DNA from: Bacteroidota bacterium
GTDB taxonomy: Bacteria > Bacteroidota > Bacteroidia > Chitinophagales > Chitinophagaceae
Direction: 5' to 3'
DNA: 64,000 bases
Assembly: GCA_026391125.1 (NCBI GenBank)
Contig: JAPLEO010000102.1
Coordinates: 1 to 64,000 of the forward strand
Below the pieces are notes generated by a model, which saw only the letters and a list, made by a program, of their open reading frames with translations, made no database searches and had not been told where the DNA came from. Below, in pieces: positions 36,282 to 45,057 of this stretch. The translations under genes were made by a program, and so were the position numbers. Every line of letters begins with the position of its first letter. The first letter of the stretch is position 1.

Positions 36282-38348
36282 TTATTTGCTGTTTTTTTTC
36301 ACCCAATTAGGGTAATCTTTTTCCAATAGTTCTAAAGGCCAAGTGCCATACCAACCATATCCAATTCTACGCTCCTGTTCTATCTCAGTTACCGAATATT
36401 TTTTAATACTGTCTCTACCGCTAAACATTGGACGATTGGTTCCGATCTCATAAAACCTAGCCCAAACAACAGAATTGGAATCTGGCAACAACACGCGATC
36501 TTTTCCTTTAGGCAATGCAGGAGCATCAATATCTACATATTTAAATCCAACTACTTTTACCGCATTAAACCAATCGATGGCCGCACTTATAGCGATTTTT
36601 ACTTGATCTGTAGGTTTTTGAAATCGCATTAAAAAACGAACAATTGCGACTGACTCGTTGCCACTGATTGATATTAGCTCAAATTTCCTGGCCATCTCAG
36701 GCACTAAGGTTACAGGGTTATATTGTGTACACCATGCTGTTAATTTTCCATTCACAACGATCTGTGTTTTTAAAATACAGGTGATCCCTTTTTCAATGGC
36801 TACTTTTGACGCTTCTATATAAATAGGTGCAACCAATTCAAATCCATTTTTATTTTCAATAATATCCTGCAAAATGTTTAGCACATTCACCATCGCATTA
36901 TCGTTATAAGTGATCTGTGCTCTATATAAACTAGCATCAGGGTAATATTGTGGCCATCCACCTTTTGCATTCTGCGCTTTTAAACAATAATTAATGCCTT
37001 TTTCGGCAGCTTTTAAATAATTGATATTCCTTGTTTGTTTAAATGCCTTTACTAAATACTTAATTTCTCTGGATGTTGCCTCATTATCAATTGTTGCATC
37101 ATTATGTAAAGAGTCTGCTTTTGTGATTCGCATTTCAACATCTGTCATGGAATAATGATAGTCAACCTTAACTTCATTCACAGCCTTTGGCCAACCACCA
37201 ATTGCTCTTTGATAAACCAACATTCTTTCTGCGATACTATCAATTGTTTTATTTTCCTTTTTACCTGTTGCTGCATTTTGTATTTGACTATTGCTGACAA
37301 ATATTGATTCGAAAACAATTTTTTCTGGATGCCAGCTCCCACTAAACACCCAATCAGAATTGATGGTTGAAGCAGATGGACTTCCTTCAGCTTCCTTCAA
37401 ATTATCTGCAAACCATTTATAATCACCTCCTACACGATGACAATTGGAAAAATATACTCTGTGACCCCATTGAATAATATTCTGAGGTTTGGACGGATTC
37501 AAATAAATAGGTGTATCCGCCATATTATTAGGGAACTGACAATCGATCAAATAAAACTGTGCGTCTCGATGATATCTTCCTAGTTTAAACCCATCTTCTC
37601 CTTTGAATACACAATTCTTTAATACTGTTTTGCTTTCCTTAACGGCAGAACCATCATGCCAAATTGCTGCTACGTTTCCATGAGCATTAAACACGCAATT
37701 TTCTGCATAGGCCCAGCCTCTAGGACAATAAAAATCAACGCCACCTTCCATTTCACAATTCAAAAAATAGAATTGTCCATTCTCTTTATTCCACGGACTA
37801 ACCGTGTCGCCACCATAAGCTTTGAAAATACAATTACGTGCTATGAATCTAGTTGTATTGAAAGAACGAATAGCCATTTGATGACCAGTTTTGCGAACCG
37901 TCTTAAAAGGATTTAAACTATCTCCGGGACAATCAATATGTATGTCTTCTTTTAGTTCAAATCCAAAGTCGTTCGAGATGGTTAGATTTTCAAGCACAAT
38001 ATCTGATCCATCTAGATTCAAAGTTGCAACACCCCAATCTTCTTTGTTTTCACAGCGCCAGATATCTCTTGCTAATGAATATCTGATCTGGGTTTTCTCT
38101 TTGTTCTCCCCGATTAGTGTAACAAAATCTTTTTTAATAAAAAGTTTCTCGTGGTAAATTCCATTCTTTATAAAAATGATTCGATGTTTTGTTGCCTTTT
38201 CTGGCAAGCTATTGATCGCATCTTGAATACTAGTAAAATCACCATGCCCATTGATATCAACCAAAATAGGCTTCTCCGCAGCATTTGCAAACAAGCCATT
38301 CCCCACAACCAACATAAGCAACACAATATGTCTAACTAATCTTTTCAA
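36282..38348 (-). CDS. Two-domain pectinase: pectinesterase (CE8) fused to pectate lyase (PL10)
   Basis: A 688-aa exported enzyme (signal peptide ending GNGLFANAAEK). Residues about 25-350 are a divergent CE8 pectin methylesterase: GHQMAIRS replaces GQAVA, both catalytic Asp positions can be aligned (GGDTVSP and GGVDFYCPRG), and the Arg is in KLGRYHRD instead of LGRPW. Residues about 375-688 are a PL10 pectate lyase, with GGWPQYYPD, ITYNDNAMVNVLNIL and WARFYEIGTNRPMFSGRDS near the end. Demethylation followed by cleavage in one chain fits. The start is TTG (38348); the first in-frame ATG would remove the n-region of the signal peptide. It lies upstream of uxaB in the same direction. Confidence 0.88.
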   Translation of the reverse strand: MKRLVRHIVLLMLVVGNGLFANAAEKPILVDINGHGDFTSIQDAINSLPEKATKHRIIFIKNGIYHEKLFIKKDFVTLIGENKEKTQIRYSLARDIWRCENKEDWGVATLNLDGSDIVLENLTISNDFGFELKEDIHIDCPGDSLNPFKTVRKTGHQMAIRSFNTTRFIARNCIFKAYGGDTVSPWNKENGQFYFLNCEMEGGVDFYCPRGWAYAENCVFNAHGNVAAIWHDGSAVKESKTVLKNCVFKGEDGFKLGRYHRDAQFYLIDCQFPNNMADTPIYLNPSKPQNIIQWGHRVYFSNCHRVGGDYKWFADNLKEAEGSPSASTINSDWVFSGSWHPEKIVFESIFVSNSQIQNAATGKKENKTIDSIAERMLVYQRAIGGWPKAVNEVKVDYHYSMTDVEMRITKADSLHNDATIDNEATSREIKYLVKAFKQTRNINYLKAAEKGINYCLKAQNAKGGWPQYYPDASLYRAQITYNDNAMVNVLNILQDIIENKNGFELVAPIYIEASKVAIEKGITCILKTQIVVNGKLTAWCTQYNPVTLVPEMARKFELISISGNESVAIVRFLMRFQKPTDQVKIAISAAIDWFNAVKVVGFKYVDIDAPALPKGKDRVLLPDSNSVVWARFYEIGTNRPMFSGRDSIKKYSVTEIEQERRIGYGWYGTWPLELLEKDYPNWVKKNSK

Positions 38349-38384
38349 TGGTATATTTTATATTTTTATTCTTATCTAATTTTT

Positions 38385-38433
38385 CCTCACTCCTCACTCC
38401 TCACTCCTCACTCTTATCTCTTATCTTTTATCT
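38385..38433 (-). repeat. Heptanucleotide array overlapping the GH105 stop codon
   Basis: Read on the minus strand: AGATAAA, AGATAAG, AGATAAG, then four AGTGAGG units, seven in all. The first unit contains the last sense codon AGA and the TAA stop of the GH105 gene (38430-38428). The array changes from TAA-type to TGA-type units half way. Confidence 0.85.
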
Positions 38434-40329
38434 CTTCACTTGTTTTATTAGCCATTTCACCAAATCATTTGCGGCCTGACTATTTTCATAATCAGCTGGC
38501 AATTTTCTACCATCTGTGTATTCGTTATACAACCAAGGGTCGCCCACTGCAAACACAGTTCCTTTTCCATACTTTGAAACAGCTATAATTACGTCATTGC
38601 TTTCTGTAAGGGCCGGTTTAGCAGGACTTGTAATACTGATCTTACAGATATCTTTTAAGTAAAGCTTTTTGGTGTTAGGGAAGACTTCATTTCCGGCAGG
38701 AATTAAGATCGCACCCATTTGATACTCTTTTCCTTTGACCATATTTCTACTTTGGTCATCGAAATGAATACCAAAGGTTTTGGCTAATTCATTAAAATGT
38801 GGGAGCTCACAGTTTGCACTATCATTGGCCATCATTACTAAAACGCCTCCCGCTTTTACCCATTCAGAAATTTCTTTAATGCTGGATGCACCAATAAAAT
38901 TTGGATCTTTTGTTTCTTTTTTGGTATCAGGGTCTACGATCACATAAATCGCAGCTTTAGATAAATTATTTAAGGTTGGCAGAGTATCCAGCTCAAGAGT
39001 TTTTAAACCATGTGCCCGAAATATATCGCCCAAGAATGAGAACCCATTTTGCTCTAACTGATTCCACACATAATGGTGTGTTTTTTCTACTCCAGCCACA
39101 TCTTTTTTATACTCACGATTGAAATAACGATCAAGTAGAATAGTTTTCCCTTTTCCTAATGCAACAGTTGCTAATAGTTCCATTTCGTTGCTGGCAATTA
39201 AAAAAGCGCCGACACCTTTTGGATCGTTAGTAACAACTTTTTCAGCAACATAATATTCATAGCTTCCATTACGATAAGGTGTTCCACCTAATCCACTAAC
39301 TGCCACTGTGCCTTTTAAATTGGTTTGTTGTTGAGCATCCGTTTCAATAAACTCGTTTACGATTCCCGCATATCCTTTCTTAGCGATAGGTAAATAGGAG
39401 TCTTGCAACCATCCCAATCTTACTGCTTTTGCAATTGTATAAACAAACATGCAACTAGCTGATGCTTCTTGATAATTGCCTTTATCTGCTGGCCTGTTCA
39501 AAACATCCCACCAAAGTCCGTTTTTCTTATCCTGCACTTTTTGAACCGCATCGGCATACCTTTTCAAAATCGCGATCAGCTCTTTTTTTCTAGGATTATT
39601 TTCTGGAAAGTATTCCAACACGTCCACCAATGCTAAACCATACCAACCCATGGCTCTAGCCCAAAAATTGGGAGAACATCCTGTTGTTTTATTCGCCCAT
39701 TTTTCTTCCTTTGATTCATCCCAACCGTGATATAATAATCCTGTTGCAGCATCTCTTGCATGTTTTTCCATCCATACAAACTGGTTGGCAATATCATTGA
39801 AAGCCTCCGGCTCATAAGATGCGGCCCATTCTGCATAAAAGGGCGCACCCATATACAAACCATCCAACCACATTTGATTGGGGTACCTTTTTTTATGCCA
39901 GAATCCACCCTCTTTTGTTCTGGGTTGTGTTTTTAATTGACTACGTAAGGTTGATGCAGCTTTATAATATTTTGCATCTACTAAAGTGTTGGCCAAAAAC
40001 AATAGATTTCTACCACAAAGAATATTATCAATATTATAGTCTTCTAATTTGTAGGTTCTGATTGATCCATCAGGTTGCACAAAATTGTCCATGCTCTTCT
40101 GCATGTATTGGAAATAAATTGGATTCGCAGTTCTTTTCCAGATTCCTTCAATACCTTTTAATAAGATACCTTGATCATAGGTCCATTTCACTGGCTTTCC
40201 TTGCTCCATCACTAAAGAGTCTTTCCAGATCTGCATCACTGTAGCAGCCATCTTTTCGGAAAGTGTTTGAGCGTTTGCCCCTGAAAGAAGCAATAGAAAA
40301 GATACTATCAACAAAGCATTTTTTTTCAT
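38428..40329 (-). CDS. GH105 unsaturated rhamnogalacturonyl/galacturonyl hydrolase with C-terminal DUF4350-like domain
   Basis: A 633-aa exported enzyme (signal peptide ending LSGANAQ). Residues about 25-390 form the GH105 (alpha/alpha)6 barrel: WTYDQGILLKGIEGIW, WLDGLYMGAPFYAEW with the catalytic Asp, and GCSPNFWARAMGWYGLALVD. It removes the 4,5-unsaturated uronate left by pectate or rhamnogalacturonan lyases. The C-terminal 230 residues (ILLDRYFNREYKKD to LVKWLIKQVKR, with GGVLVMMANDSANCE and GKGTVFAVGDPWLYNEYT) look like a DUF4350/glutaminase-like Rossmann domain without known activity. It lies 2 nt after the CE12-GH28 gene. Confidence 0.9.
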   Translation of the reverse strand: MKKNALLIVSFLLLLSGANAQTLSEKMAATVMQIWKDSLVMEQGKPVKWTYDQGILLKGIEGIWKRTANPIYFQYMQKSMDNFVQPDGSIRTYKLEDYNIDNILCGRNLLFLANTLVDAKYYKAASTLRSQLKTQPRTKEGGFWHKKRYPNQMWLDGLYMGAPFYAEWAASYEPEAFNDIANQFVWMEKHARDAATGLLYHGWDESKEEKWANKTTGCSPNFWARAMGWYGLALVDVLEYFPENNPRKKELIAILKRYADAVQKVQDKKNGLWWDVLNRPADKGNYQEASASCMFVYTIAKAVRLGWLQDSYLPIAKKGYAGIVNEFIETDAQQQTNLKGTVAVSGLGGTPYRNGSYEYYVAEKVVTNDPKGVGAFLIASNEMELLATVALGKGKTILLDRYFNREYKKDVAGVEKTHHYVWNQLEQNGFSFLGDIFRAHGLKTLELDTLPTLNNLSKAAIYVIVDPDTKKETKDPNFIGASSIKEISEWVKAGGVLVMMANDSANCELPHFNELAKTFGIHFDDQSRNMVKGKEYQMGAILIPAGNEVFPNTKKLYLKDICKISITSPAKPALTESNDVIIAVSKYGKGTVFAVGDPWLYNEYTDGRKLPADYENSQAANDLVKWLIKQVKR

Positions 40330-40331
40330 AC

Positions 40332-42674
40332 CTACTTAATTAAAATTGTTTTAGAATCAGCACCAAAACCAATATCTGACTTGGCTTTTAATTTATCGCT
40401 ATTACTATTCTTGATTAAAATATTTTTTGTTCTTGTTCCTTCGGCCTGTAGCAATAGACTTGCAGGTTCAGCATATTTCAAATGATCAATGTTTACTTGA
40501 TCACTATTTAAAACATATACAACTGGATTGGTGTTATTACTAAATACTGCCACATTGTTTAATTGAATCCCAGTTGCTTCCTGAATATCGATACCTTCTT
40601 TACTTTGGATCACCAGGTTATCCATGTTTATATCTTTGATATGCATTTCCGGAATACCGCGAATAAACACTGCCTTTGATGCACCATTACAGGTTACATT
40701 ACTGATATAAAAATGTTGAAACTGTGGGGTGCCATCATTTACAGGTAGTATTTCAACAGCCGGCAATTCACGTTTTTCGCCCACCAAAGCAACAGGATCT
40801 TTAGCCATATAGTACATATCGAAGAGAATTGCTTCTCCAACAATATCCATCATATTGATATTGTTCATGTAAATATTTTCAACAATTCCACCTCTGCCCC
40901 TAGTTGTTTTAAATCTGAGTCCAATATCTGTTCCAATAAATGTACAATTTTCAACAAACAAATTTTTTGCCCCTCCACTCATTTCACTACCAATCACAAA
41001 TCCACCATGTGCATGATAAACCGTGCAATTTCTAACAACCATATTTTCGGTAGGCATTCCCCTTTTACGACCATCTTCATCTCTTCCAGATTTAATAGTG
41101 ATGCCATCATCGCCTGTATCAAAAACGCAATCTTCCATTAAGATGTTTTTGCAACTCTCCAGATCAATTGCATCAGTATTTGTTCCATACCACGGGTTCT
41201 TAACCTTTAGTCCGCGAACCGTTATTTGATCACTCATTAAAATGTGTGTAGTCCATGCTGGTGAATTTTCAAATGTCACTCCTTCGATCAAAATATTTTT
41301 CGAGTTGGCAATCCGCACCATATTGGGTCGTAGAAAATCTTTTATTTCTTCAAAGTCTTTCAGTGTTTTTCCATCGATCAACTTTCCAATGTTTTTTTCT
41401 GTGGAAGCTTTTACTGCAGCCTGCGATGGATACCAAGTTTTTTTGTCCTCCGTAAGTGCTCCTTTATATTTTTCTAGATGCTTCTTCCATTCACTCTCAT
41501 TCATCTTTTCTTTCTTGAGCGGTCTCCAATAGAATCCATTGCCGTTCAATATTCCCTTGCCTGTGATAGCAACATTTACTAGATCTTCTGCAGTAATGGG
41601 CGACATACACCTTGCCGCATCCACACCTTCAAAAGAAGATTTGACTAATGGATATTGAGAAAAGTCGCTCGTGAAAATCACCAATGCCCCTTTTTCTAAA
41701 TAAAGATTGATATTGCTTTTTAAAACAATCGGGCCTGTAACCCATGAGCCAGCTGGGATACAAACTGTACCACCTCCGTTTGCTGCCTGCTTATCGATGG
41801 CACTATTTATTGCCACCGTATTCAAAGTTTTCCCATCAGCAATTGCACCGAATTTCACAATGCTTATAGTGTCGCGTTTAAAATGAGGTTCATAAACTTT
41901 GGGCAATTCAAAGGCATATTTATTTTTGAAACCACTCAGTTTTAAATAAGGTGCCAAACCCAATTGTTGTGAAGCTATTGATTCACAAACAAGTGATGCC
42001 ATAGAAGATGCGCCATAATAACTGAAATGTGTATTGTCTTCTTCTTTGCCTTTATAATTTTTAAAATGATTCTGAGGAATGTTTAAAAATATCTTTCTGC
42101 TTCCCTCCACTCCTTGTGCTACGATTAGTTGCTCACTAGATTTGTGTAAATCGATCAAAGGAACTTTCATCATTGCTGCAACTTCCTTTACTACGGATGG
42201 ATAGTCTCCATGTTGATCAACAAATTTTCCTTTCTCATCAAATTTTCTGCGCATGACAGGTGTGATCAAAATTGGATTGGCAGATTTGCTTCTTACATCA
42301 TTGATAAAACGTATCAAGTTGTCTTTATACAAGGTATGAGCTGGAGCAGAACGAATACTATCATCTAGCTTACTATCGTTGTGTCCAAATTGTATTAAAA
42401 CATAATCACCTTTTTTTAACCGGTTCATCACGGTATCCCAACGACCTTCCTTGATAAAACTTTTGGTGCTTCTACCATTCACTGCATGGTTTTGAATGCT
42501 GATTTCATTGGTGAAGAATTGCGGAAAAATTTGACCCCAACCTCGCTCCGGATTTTCATCAAGTGGTTTATCAGCCATCGTAGAATCGCCAATTAAAAAT
42601 ACAGTGATTCGAGATTCAGGTATTGCAAAACTGCAAAGCAAAAAGACAGAAAAAACAAAGTAAAAACGTTTCAT
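40332..42674 (-). CDS. Fusion of rhamnogalacturonan acetylesterase-like SGNH domain (CE12) and GH28 polygalacturonase
   Basis: A 780-aa exported enzyme from the ATG at 42674 (signal peptide MKRFYFVFSVFLLCSFAI). The N-terminal SGNH esterase has all four blocks: GDSTMADKP, GRSTKSF, FGHNDSK and the Asp/His in DNTHFSYYGASS (near residue 215). The GH28 domain from about residue 270 has NTDAIDLESC, DTGDDGITIKSGRDEDG, HGGFVIGSEMSGG and RFKTTRGRGG, so the catalytic Asp trio and the His/Arg/Lys residues are present. Deacetylation plus hydrolysis in one chain targets acetylated galacturonan or rhamnogalacturonan. It is the first gene of the long unit running to kduI, and divergent from the lacI gene. 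Confidence 0.9.
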   Translation of the reverse strand: MKRFYFVFSVFLLCSFAIPESRITVFLIGDSTMADKPLDENPERGWGQIFPQFFTNEISIQNHAVNGRSTKSFIKEGRWDTVMNRLKKGDYVLIQFGHNDSKLDDSIRSAPAHTLYKDNLIRFINDVRSKSANPILITPVMRRKFDEKGKFVDQHGDYPSVVKEVAAMMKVPLIDLHKSSEQLIVAQGVEGSRKIFLNIPQNHFKNYKGKEEDNTHFSYYGASSMASLVCESIASQQLGLAPYLKLSGFKNKYAFELPKVYEPHFKRDTISIVKFGAIADGKTLNTVAINSAIDKQAANGGGTVCIPAGSWVTGPIVLKSNINLYLEKGALVIFTSDFSQYPLVKSSFEGVDAARCMSPITAEDLVNVAITGKGILNGNGFYWRPLKKEKMNESEWKKHLEKYKGALTEDKKTWYPSQAAVKASTEKNIGKLIDGKTLKDFEEIKDFLRPNMVRIANSKNILIEGVTFENSPAWTTHILMSDQITVRGLKVKNPWYGTNTDAIDLESCKNILMEDCVFDTGDDGITIKSGRDEDGRKRGMPTENMVVRNCTVYHAHGGFVIGSEMSGGAKNLFVENCTFIGTDIGLRFKTTRGRGGIVENIYMNNINMMDIVGEAILFDMYYMAKDPVALVGEKRELPAVEILPVNDGTPQFQHFYISNVTCNGASKAVFIRGIPEMHIKDINMDNLVIQSKEGIDIQEATGIQLNNVAVFSNNTNPVVYVLNSDQVNIDHLKYAEPASLLLQAEGTRTKNILIKNSNSDKLKAKSDIGFGADSKTILIK

Positions 42675-42982
42675 AGTATTACAATCGTTAAGCAATTTTA
42701 ACTTGCTGATAATGAAATAAAAAAGCAGTGGCAGCAAGAACTGAAATTCAGTAAACAATGCTACATAGATATTAACGAAGCATGTGCATTATTGCTATAT
42801 TTTTTTACGCAAACGTTCCCGGTATCGTTGCCTTAAATTACCTGATTTTACGCAGCTTTCAGGGTTCTGTGTCAACCGTTTAACCATTTGAATCCACATT
42901 TCATAAACATTCAAACAAGCTGCTAGCATAAATACAGTATTTTAGTACCTCATTAAAGGGAAATGAAGCTTAATTTCTTTCT
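42675..42982. promoter_or_regulatory. Divergent promoter region between the CE12-GH28 gene and the LacI-family gene
   Basis: A gene-free spacer of 308 bp. It holds the LacI-like site at 42807-42832. A CAATGCTA at 42756-42763 (TAGCATTG on the minus strand, one mismatch from TAnnTTTG) may be the -7 element for the pectinase unit. I see no coding frame or other structure. Confidence 0.5.
42807..42832. promoter_or_regulatory. LacI-like operator site, half-site ACGCAAACGTT
   Basis: The left part ACGCAAACGTT matches a PurR/LacI-type half-site. The right part CCCGGTATCGTTGCC contains a second CGTT. It aligns over 26 nt with the site at 50411-50436 with 22 identities. It lies about 130 nt upstream of the CE12-GH28 gene and about 150 nt upstream of the lacI gene. 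Confidence 0.6.
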
Positions 42983-44014
42983 ATGAAATTCGAAGCAGTA
43001 ACCATAAAAGATATTGCAAAAGCACTGGGACTGTCCACTTCAACAGTTTCTCGGGCTTTGAGGGATAGCTATGAAATTAGCCCAGCAACAAAAAAGCAGG
43101 TTCTGGAATATGCTGCCGAGATCAATTATCGCCCAAATCCAATCGCACTTAGTCTTAAAGAGAAAAGAAGTCGCTCTATAGGAGTTATTGTTTGTGAAAT
43201 TGCCAATAGCTTTTTCTCGCAAATCATTAACGGGATTGAATCTATCGCATACGACAAAGGATATAATGTCATCATATCTCAAAGCCATGAGTCTTATGCC
43301 AGGGAAGTGATTGACCTGAATTACCTAGCTTCTCGTTCCATTGATGGACTACTCATTTCAGTTTCTGCAGAAACAGAAGACCTTTCCCATATTCAATCGC
43401 TTCATGATCGTGGTTTCCCTATCGTGTTCTTTGATAGGGTTGCTGAAAACATTCAAACCCACAAAGTAATTGTCGATAATTTCAAAGGCGGTTATGATGC
43501 CACCATCCACCTAATCGATAATGGATTTAAAAGAATTGCCAATCTCGCCGGATCTCCATTATTGTCGAATACCAAAGAGCGATTTGACGGTTACACAAAA
43601 GCACTAGAAGAAAGAGGACTTGTATTTGATCAAAATTTAACGAGCCATTGTTTACATGGGGGTATGGAATATGAGGAAGTGGAAACTGCATTAGATGAGA
43701 TCATGGCTAATCCTAACAAACCAGATGCCATTTTAGCTACGGCAGATAAGGTAACCACAAACTGTTTACGATATTTCAAATCAAAAAATATCAAAGTCCC
43801 AGATGATATTGCCTTGATGGGATTTTCAAACCTTGATCTTACCGATCTGCTTTCTCCTTCTCTCTCAGTAGTTCGTCAACCTGCATTTGAAATGGGGCAA
43901 ATCGCCACAGAATTATTACTACAATTAATAGAAAGTAAAAGACCCGTTCACGATTTTGAAAAAAGGGTGTTGCCATTACAACTCATGGCGCGAGAATCTT
44001 CCATTAAAAAATAA
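42983..44014 (+). CDS. LacI-family transcriptional regulator
   Basis: A 343-aa repressor. The HTH TIKDIAKALGLSTSTVSRAL lies at residues about 7-26, followed by a hinge (INYRPNPIALSLKEKRSRSI) and a periplasmic-binding-type sensor domain (GVIVCEIANSFFSQIINGIE, FDRV, ATADKVTTNC). It is the only DNA-binding regulator I can recognise in the window and lies within the pectin locus, divergent from the CE12-GH28 gene. It probably answers to a uronate intermediate such as KDG; the effector is inferred. Candidate operators are at 27152, 42807 and 50411. Confidence 0.92.
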   Translation: MKFEAVTIKDIAKALGLSTSTVSRALRDSYEISPATKKQVLEYAAEINYRPNPIALSLKEKRSRSIGVIVCEIANSFFSQIINGIESIAYDKGYNVIISQSHESYAREVIDLNYLASRSIDGLLISVSAETEDLSHIQSLHDRGFPIVFFDRVAENIQTHKVIVDNFKGGYDATIHLIDNGFKRIANLAGSPLLSNTKERFDGYTKALEERGLVFDQNLTSHCLHGGMEYEEVETALDEIMANPNKPDAILATADKVTTNCLRYFKSKNIKVPDDIALMGFSNLDLTDLLSPSLSVVRQPAFEMGQIATELLLQLIESKRPVHDFEKRVLPLQLMARESSIKK

Positions 44015-44019
44015 AAAAT

Positions 44020-44976
44020 CTACTTCTTAGGATCCCAATCGCCGAAGATAGTTTTCAAATTAATTTTTTGCATTTCTTCCAGAGTAAGAATCTTAGCCCA
44101 TTTTACCCTAGCGCCAATATTTGCACCATGACCAGTACTATTGTATTCTGCATATCGTGCGGTTAATTCATTGGCCGGGTTTTTCCAATTGTTCCATCCT
44201 TCTGGAATAATATGTTCGCCAAGTTCACAATTGATATAAGTCACACTAGCATTCGGTTGCCAAGGGCGACCTAAAGAAACTTTATGAACACTGGTATCGG
44301 CAGTTAATTTGCAATTGAGGAAAACAAAACCAAAAGGAATTTCTCTTGGTGTAGAAGCAGCAGTAACGTGCGAATTCTTTTTACTATGAATATGACAATT
44401 CTGAAATACTGCTGTAGCTGGACCAAAAATAAAATCTGTTGTTCCTTCGATATAACAATCTTCATAAAACTGTTTGGTCCCTATCCCACTACAAAACAGC
44501 ACATCTTGGAAACCTAAAAAATTGCAATTTGAAAAGTGTAGTCGATTACCATTTGCAAATACTGCTACTGCTTGTCCGGCTGTAAACCCTGCATTGTTTT
44601 GGAAACTGATATTCTTTGCAGTGAAATTGTCGGCATACACAAAAAAACTAGCAGATGACCAGGTATTCACAGTATCCCCGTTTGGAAATTTTACGCCAGC
44701 ATGATTATTGTAAGTTAAAATGGTAGAAGCTTTATCTTCTCCTTCAATGGTCACAAAATCTTTCCTCGTATCTAGTACAAGTCGTTCATTATAAACTCCC
44801 TTTTTAATATAAATCAATATGGCCTCTTTATTATCTGCAGGCACTGCATTTAGTGCAGCTTGTACATTTGAGTAATTTCCTTTTCCGTCTTTTGACACAA
44901 CCCATTTTTTTGTAGTCTGACCAAATACAAAACCAAGTGGTATTACACAAAGGAGTATGATTACGATATTTTTCAT
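44020..44976 (-). CDS. Pectinesterase (CE8)
   Basis: A 318-aa exported pectin methylesterase starting at the ATG at 44976 (the open frame reaches 45045, but this ATG starts the signal peptide MKNIVIILLCVIPLGFVFGQ). All CE8 motifs are canonical: GQAVAVF, GFQDVLFC, TTDFIFGPA and SLGRPWQPNA. It removes methyl esters so that lyases and GH28 enzymes can act. Unlike the CE8 domain of the CE8-PL10 protein it is a classical form. It lies after the susD terminator and converges on lacI with a 5-nt gap. Confidence 0.93.
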   Translation of the reverse strand: MKNIVIILLCVIPLGFVFGQTTKKWVVSKDGKGNYSNVQAALNAVPADNKEAILIYIKKGVYNERLVLDTRKDFVTIEGEDKASTILTYNNHAGVKFPNGDTVNTWSSASFFVYADNFTAKNISFQNNAGFTAGQAVAVFANGNRLHFSNCNFLGFQDVLFCSGIGTKQFYEDCYIEGTTDFIFGPATAVFQNCHIHSKKNSHVTAASTPREIPFGFVFLNCKLTADTSVHKVSLGRPWQPNASVTYINCELGEHIIPEGWNNWKNPANELTARYAEYNSTGHGANIGARVKWAKILTLEEMQKINLKTIFGDWDPKK

Positions 44977-45006
44977 GGTAGCTGTATTAAAAAATCTACT
45001 TAAATT

Positions 45007-45042
45007 AAAAAATCCCGTCCTAAGTATAGGTACGGGATTTTT
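45007..45042. terminator. Terminator after susD
   Basis: AAAAAATCCCGT (45007-45018) pairs with ACGGGATTTTT (45032-45042), with an inner CCTA/TAGG stem. The A and T tails make it usable in both directions. It separates susD from the pectinesterase gene. Confidence 0.8.
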
Positions 45043-45057
45043 CATACTGCTTGTTAA

